Assembly (NCBI GenBank): GCA_963784175.1
Contig: CAWAQJ010000014.1
Location: 124,001 to 188,000, forward strand
Direction: 5' to 3'
Length of the DNA: 64,000 nucleotides
Source of the DNA: JAIBJN01 sp963784175
Lineage (GTDB): Bacteria; Actinomycetota; Thermoleophilia; Gaiellales; Gaiellaceae
Within the stretch, counting starts at the first letter, position 1; every line of letters starts with the position of its first letter. The translations under genes were made by a program, and so were the position numbers. The notes beneath the pieces are model-generated. The model was not told the DNA's origin. It did no database searches and saw nothing but the letters and a program-made list of their open reading frames with translations. Below, one piece after another: positions 61,077-64,000 of the stretch.

Positions 61077-61855
61077 TAGACCAGCTTCCTCTCCGACAGG
61101 TACTCGAGGATCTTCCCCGCAGCGTCGCCCTCGTCCTCGATCTTCATCGAGTCGCCGCGGGCGGGCGGGTCGGCGAGCGCGAGCACGACCGTCCGCGAGC
61201 CGGCCTCGCCGATCTCGTCCGCGGCCAGGCCGAGATCGCCGGCCGAGACCGTGTCGTAGGGCTTCTTCTTGGCGCCCATGATTCCCTTGAGCGACGGGTA
61301 CCGAGGCTCGTTGATCGCGTCGGACACGGCGACGACGCACGGGAGCGGCGCCTCGATCACGTCGTAGCCGTACTCCGTCTGGCGCTTCGCCTTCGCCTTC
61401 CCGCCGGTCAGCTCGAGGCTCGCCGCCTGGGAGACCACGGGCATGCGCAACAGCTCGGCGAGCGCCGACCAGAGCACCGCCCCGTCCGAGTCCCCGCCCT
61501 GCTGGCCGAGAAGGACGAGGTCGGGCTCCTCGCGAGAAACCGCCTTCGCGAGCGCGCGCGCCGTCGCCACGAGATCGGAGCCTGCGAGCGCGTCGTCGAC
61601 GACGTGGACGGCGCGGTCGGCCCCGATCGCAAGCGCTTTGCGGAGCGAGTCGGCGGCGCCGGCCGGCGCCATCATGATCGCCACCACCTCGCCGTCGCCG
61701 TCCCGCTCCCTGATCTGGAGCGCCTCCTCGAGGGCATGGGCGTCAAATGGGTTGAGCGCGGCGGAACCGGAGCGGTCGAGCCGGAGGGTGCCGGAGTCGA
61801 TCCGCGTGCGCGCGGATGCCTCGGGCACCTCCTTCACCAAGACGGCGACCTTCAC
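61076..61855 (-). CDS. etfB: electron transfer flavoprotein beta subunit
   Basis: AMP-binding subunit of ETF, 259 residues. It opens with KVAVLVKEVPE and shows NPFDAHALEEALQI and the recognition-loop region DAINEPRYPSLKGIMGAKKK. GTG 61855 is the start. It is divergent from the M23 peptidase gene, with a shared 124-base promoter region. Confidence 0.95.
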   Translation of the reverse strand: MKVAVLVKEVPEASARTRIDSGTLRLDRSGSAALNPFDAHALEEALQIRERDGDGEVVAIMMAPAGAADSLRKALAIGADRAVHVVDDALAGSDLVATARALAKAVSREEPDLVLLGQQGGDSDGAVLWSALAELLRMPVVSQAASLELTGGKAKAKRQTEYGYDVIEAPLPCVVAVSDAINEPRYPSLKGIMGAKKKPYDTVSAGDLGLAADEIGEAGSRTVVLALADPPARGDSMKIEDEGDAAGKILEYLSERKLV

Positions 61856-61979
61856 CGGGGGCGGATCCTATCGGGCGGGGATGAGCCGACGACGCTTAAG
61901 TCTTTACACGTTCCTGCCGAGGGCTTTGCTAGTCTCGCGCCGCTTCCAGGCGTGTACCGGAGCGTCGGACCGCTCACCC

Positions 61980-62873
61980 ATGAGCCGCCACCGGACGACA
62001 GCCGCAGCTCTTCTGATCCTCCTTGTCTCGGGGGCCTTCGCGGGGACCGCGAGCGCCGCCGTGCCGCGGCTCATCTTCCCCGTCGTTGCCAAGGCCTCGT
62101 ACACGGACGACTTCGGCGCCCCGCGCTGGCAGGGCCGTCACGAGGGCAACGACCTCATGGCAGCGAAGCGCTCTGCGGTGGTGGCGGTCGAGCCCGGGCG
62201 CATCGTCAAGTACACGTCGTCCCGCGCGGCGGGCTGCATGCTCTACCTCTACGGCAAGAGCGGCACGCAGTACATGTACATCCACCTGAACAACGACAAG
62301 ACGCTCCGGAACGACAACCGCGGCGGCTGCACGAACGGTGTCGCCTACGCGCCCGGGCTGAGGTCGAACCAGCAGGTCCAGGCGGGCCAGCTGATCGGGT
62401 ACGTCGGCGACTCGGGCGACGCGAACGGCATCGCCTCCCACCTCCACTTCGAGCTGCACCCCAACGGCGGGCGCGCCGTCTCGCCCTACCGCCGGCTACG
62501 CGTCGCGTTCAAGCACCTCTACGCGCGGCCGCCGGCCGCCGTGACAACGCTGAACATGCGCGTCGAGGGGACGGTCGTCTACACGGTCACCGACACCGAC
62601 CCGCAGCGGATCCGGCTCAGGGTCACGCGGGTGCGCCTCTCGAACGGCTGGGTCTCCTATCCGAACCGGGACATCGCCATCGCGCTGTCGCCGGACACGA
62701 CCTACCGCAGGTGGGCGGAGCCAGGCGTCTTTTCGACGGCGAGCCTGAGCCAGTTCAAGCCCGGCCTCAAGGTCATCGCCTGGACCGGCGACTTCACCCA
62801 GAACCTCAACGCGTCCCGCGCGCTTCCCGGCCTCCACGTCGCGGCCGACCTGCTGATCCGCAAGCAGGACTAG
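61980..62873 (+). CDS. secreted M23 family metallopeptidase
   Basis: Predicted peptidoglycan endopeptidase, 297 residues, with a signal peptide at about 1-28 (LILLVSGAFAGTASAA). The M23 zinc motifs are present: HEGNDLMA (HxxxD) and SHLHFELH (HxH). The C-terminal ~110 residues form a beta-rich domain of unknown role. ATG 61980 places the signal peptide correctly; a longer frame upstream is not needed. It ends two bases from the convergent thiE stop. It could be a cell-wall hydrolase or a degenerate activator, but the active-site residues are intact. Confidence 0.88.
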   Translation: MSRHRTTAAALLILLVSGAFAGTASAAVPRLIFPVVAKASYTDDFGAPRWQGRHEGNDLMAAKRSAVVAVEPGRIVKYTSSRAAGCMLYLYGKSGTQYMYIHLNNDKTLRNDNRGGCTNGVAYAPGLRSNQQVQAGQLIGYVGDSGDANGIASHLHFELHPNGGRAVSPYRRLRVAFKHLYARPPAAVTTLNMRVEGTVVYTVTDTDPQRIRLRVTRVRLSNGWVSYPNRDIAIALSPDTTYRRWAEPGVFSTASLSQFKPGLKVIAWTGDFTQNLNASRALPGLHVAADLLIRKQD

Positions 62874-62875
62874 TA

Positions 62876-63475
62876 CTAGGGCAGCGACGACCGCAGCTCC
62901 CGGGCCGCCTGCTCGGGATCCTCGGCGTCACCGATCGCGCGCACGACCGCGACCCGGGTCGCCCCGGCCGCGACCACGTCGCCGACGTTGCCCGCGTCGA
63001 TCCCGCCGATCGCGAACCACGGCATGCGGGCGTGCTCGGCGGCGTAGCGGACGAGCTCGAGCCCGACGGCCGGACGACCTTCCTTCGTCGGCGTGGCGTG
63101 GACGGGGCCCACGCCGACGTAGTCGGCATCGGCGCGATCGAGCTCGGCCGGCGAGTGGGTCGAGAGGCCGACCGGGAGCCCGAACCGGCGGGCAGCCGCA
63201 GGCGGCATGTCGTCCTGACCGACGTGGACGTAGTCGGCGCCGACGAGGACGGCGAGGTCGGGGCGGTCGTTGACGACCAGCGGGACACCCAGCCGCCGCG
63301 TGATCGCGCGAGCCTCCTCGAGCACCGGCAGGAGCACGCTGTCCGCGAGCGACTTCTCCCGCAGCTGGACGAGGTCGACGCCGCCGCGGACGGCCGCCAC
63401 CAGGAAGGCATCGAGATCCGGGCGCGCGCCCGTGATCAGGTAGAGGCGCGCCTCGAGGGCGTCAGCCGCCGGCAA
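62876..63475 (-). CDS. thiE: thiamine phosphate synthase
   Basis: Joins HMP-pyrophosphate and the thiazole phosphate to thiamine phosphate. The 199-residue TIM barrel has LYLITGARPDLDAF, VQLREKSL, VVNDRPDLA, HVGQDDMP and GVGPVHATPTKEGR. The only usable start is TTG 63475, which overlaps the last four codons of thiS. Confidence 0.94.
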   Translation of the reverse strand: MPAADALEARLYLITGARPDLDAFLVAAVRGGVDLVQLREKSLADSVLLPVLEEARAITRRLGVPLVVNDRPDLAVLVGADYVHVGQDDMPPAAARRFGLPVGLSTHSPAELDRADADYVGVGPVHATPTKEGRPAVGLELVRYAAEHARMPWFAIGGIDAGNVGDVVAAGATRVAVVRAIGDAEDPEQAARELRSSLP

Positions 63476-63665
63476 CGGGCCGTGCGACGACGAGGCGGTC
63501 GCCGTCCTCGAGCCTGACGTCGGCGTAGCGGGCGCGCTCGACGGGCTCGCCGTTGCGCTCGACGAGCGCGTAGCGCGCGCCGAGGCCGAGCCGCTCGAGC
63601 AGCGCGGAGACGGTGTCGCCGTCCTGCAGCGCCTCGTCCTTGCCGTTGACGAGGATCGAGCTCAG
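63462..63665 (-). CDS. thiS: sulfur carrier protein ThiS
   Basis: A small ubiquitin-like protein whose C-terminal Gly-Gly is turned into a thiocarboxylate that supplies sulfur to the thiazole ring. The frame reads SSILVNGKDEALQDGDTVSA near the start, LGARYALVERNGEPVER in the middle and ends VAGG, as required. There is no ATG, GTG or TTG; a CTG at 63665, overlapping the thiG stop, is the likely start, giving 67 residues. Confidence 0.88.
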   Translation of the reverse strand: MSSILVNGKDEALQDGDTVSALLERLGLGARYALVERNGEPVERARYADVRLEDGDRLVVARPVAGG

Positions 63666-64000
63666 ACCGTCCCTCCCACTGGGCTCGACGGCTGGGCCTG
63701 TGCCTGCTCCTCCATGATCCCCGCCTTGCAGGCCGTGCGGCCGGCCTCGACCGCGAGCTTGAACGCGCGCGCCATGGCAACGGGGTCTCCGGCCCGCGCG
63801 ATGCCGGTATTGACGAGCACGGCGTCGGCGCCCATCTCCATCGCCTCGGCCGCGTGCGAGGGCGAGCCGAGACCGGCGTCGACGACGAGCGGCACCTCGG
63901 CCTGCTCGATCATGATCCGGATCGTGTCGCGGAGCTTGAGCCCGCGGCCGGTTCCGATCGGCGCAGCCAGAGGCATGACCGTCGCGCAGCCGACCTCCTC
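63662..64000 (-). CDS. thiG: thiazole synthase ThiG, 5' end beyond window
   Basis: Makes the thiazole phosphate of thiamine with ThiS-thiocarboxylate. The visible C-terminal 112 residues include EEVGCATVMPLAAPIGTGRG, VPLVVDAGLGSPSHAAEAME and GADAVLVNTGIARAGDPVAM, all ThiG hallmarks. The frame stays open to the window edge. Order thiG-thiS-thiE, with overlaps, indicates one operon. Confidence 0.95.
   Translation of the reverse strand, partial: EEVGCATVMPLAAPIGTGRGLKLRDTIRIMIEQAEVPLVVDAGLGSPSHAAEAMEMGADAVLVNTGIARAGDPVAMARAFKLAVEAGRTACKAGIMEEQAQAQPSSPVGGTV

Overview
The window is a gene-dense, GC-rich stretch of a bacterial chromosome. Gene orders such as secA-prfB-ftsE-ftsX-ctpA and prfA-prmC-tsaC...glyA-upp-tagO-atp, many GTG starts, a LytR-CpsA-Psr cell-wall ligase and the general protein flavour point to the Actinomycetota, most likely the Thermoleophilia (Gaiellales or Solirubrobacterales). 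That placement is inference from gene content. Almost everything is transcribed from the minus strand. Only four genes are on plus: a ROK regulator, a small membrane protein, an M23 peptidase and nothing else of substance, so the list is in fact three. No rRNA, tRNA, CRISPR array, transposase or phage gene was seen.

Region by region (transcription runs right to left for minus genes). 1-8.1 kb: a secretion, translation and division block, hpf - unknown protein - secA - prfB (with a programmed +1 frameshift) - ftsE - ftsX - ctpA (cut by the window edge). 8.2-11.4 kb: a secreted M6 metalloprotease sits between hpf and comF, its usual neighbour; it has a tandemly duplicated ~96-bp leader, and comF carries a one-base frameshift. 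11.5-21.1 kb: a sugar uptake and catabolism operon (binding lipoprotein, short ATPase, permease, two Gfo/Idh/MocA dehydrogenases, xylose-isomerase-like TIM barrel, GlcG/HbpS-like protein, FGGY kinase), nearly every gene overlapping the next by 4 bases, with a divergent ROK regulator. 21.1-28.9 kb: nucleotide-sugar and envelope genes (LCP ligase, UDP-glucose dehydrogenase, two nucleotidyltransferases, cupin) mixed with methionine-cycle genes (ahcY, mtnA). 29-33.7 kb: a YbdK-type ligase and B12-dependent methionine synthase. 33.9-48.7 kb: the F1Fo ATP synthase operon, split between atpG and atpD by about 7.6 kb holding a complete oligopeptide ABC transporter, a kelch protein and an anti-sigma-like zinc-finger protein. 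48.8-57.5 kb: PLP decarboxylase, tagO-like, upp, glyA, tsaC, prmC, prfA, DUF1385, rpmE. 57.5-61.9 kb: etfB-etfA-ETF dehydrogenase with a dehydratase behind it. 62-64 kb: secreted M23 peptidase and a convergent thiG-thiS-thiE operon cut by the window edge.

The most striking observation is a pair of ~165-bp elements, at 35936-36100 and 43308-43471, in the same orientation, each beginning within one base of a stop codon, that bracket the block splitting the ATP synthase operon. Their ends pair as a 13-bp helix. The arm bases that differ between copies or arms are G-U wobbles in the minus-sense RNA but mismatches in the plus-sense RNA, which suggests a structured RNA made in the direction of the operon rather than a plain DNA repeat. 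Second come the duplicated leader of the M6 protease and a 156-bp REP/MITE-like inverted-repeat element between tsaC and prmC.

Two unrelated genes (comF and one Gfo/Idh/MocA dehydrogenase) each need a single extra base removed to read through. Both are otherwise intact, so sequence error and real decay must be separated before calling either a pseudogene.
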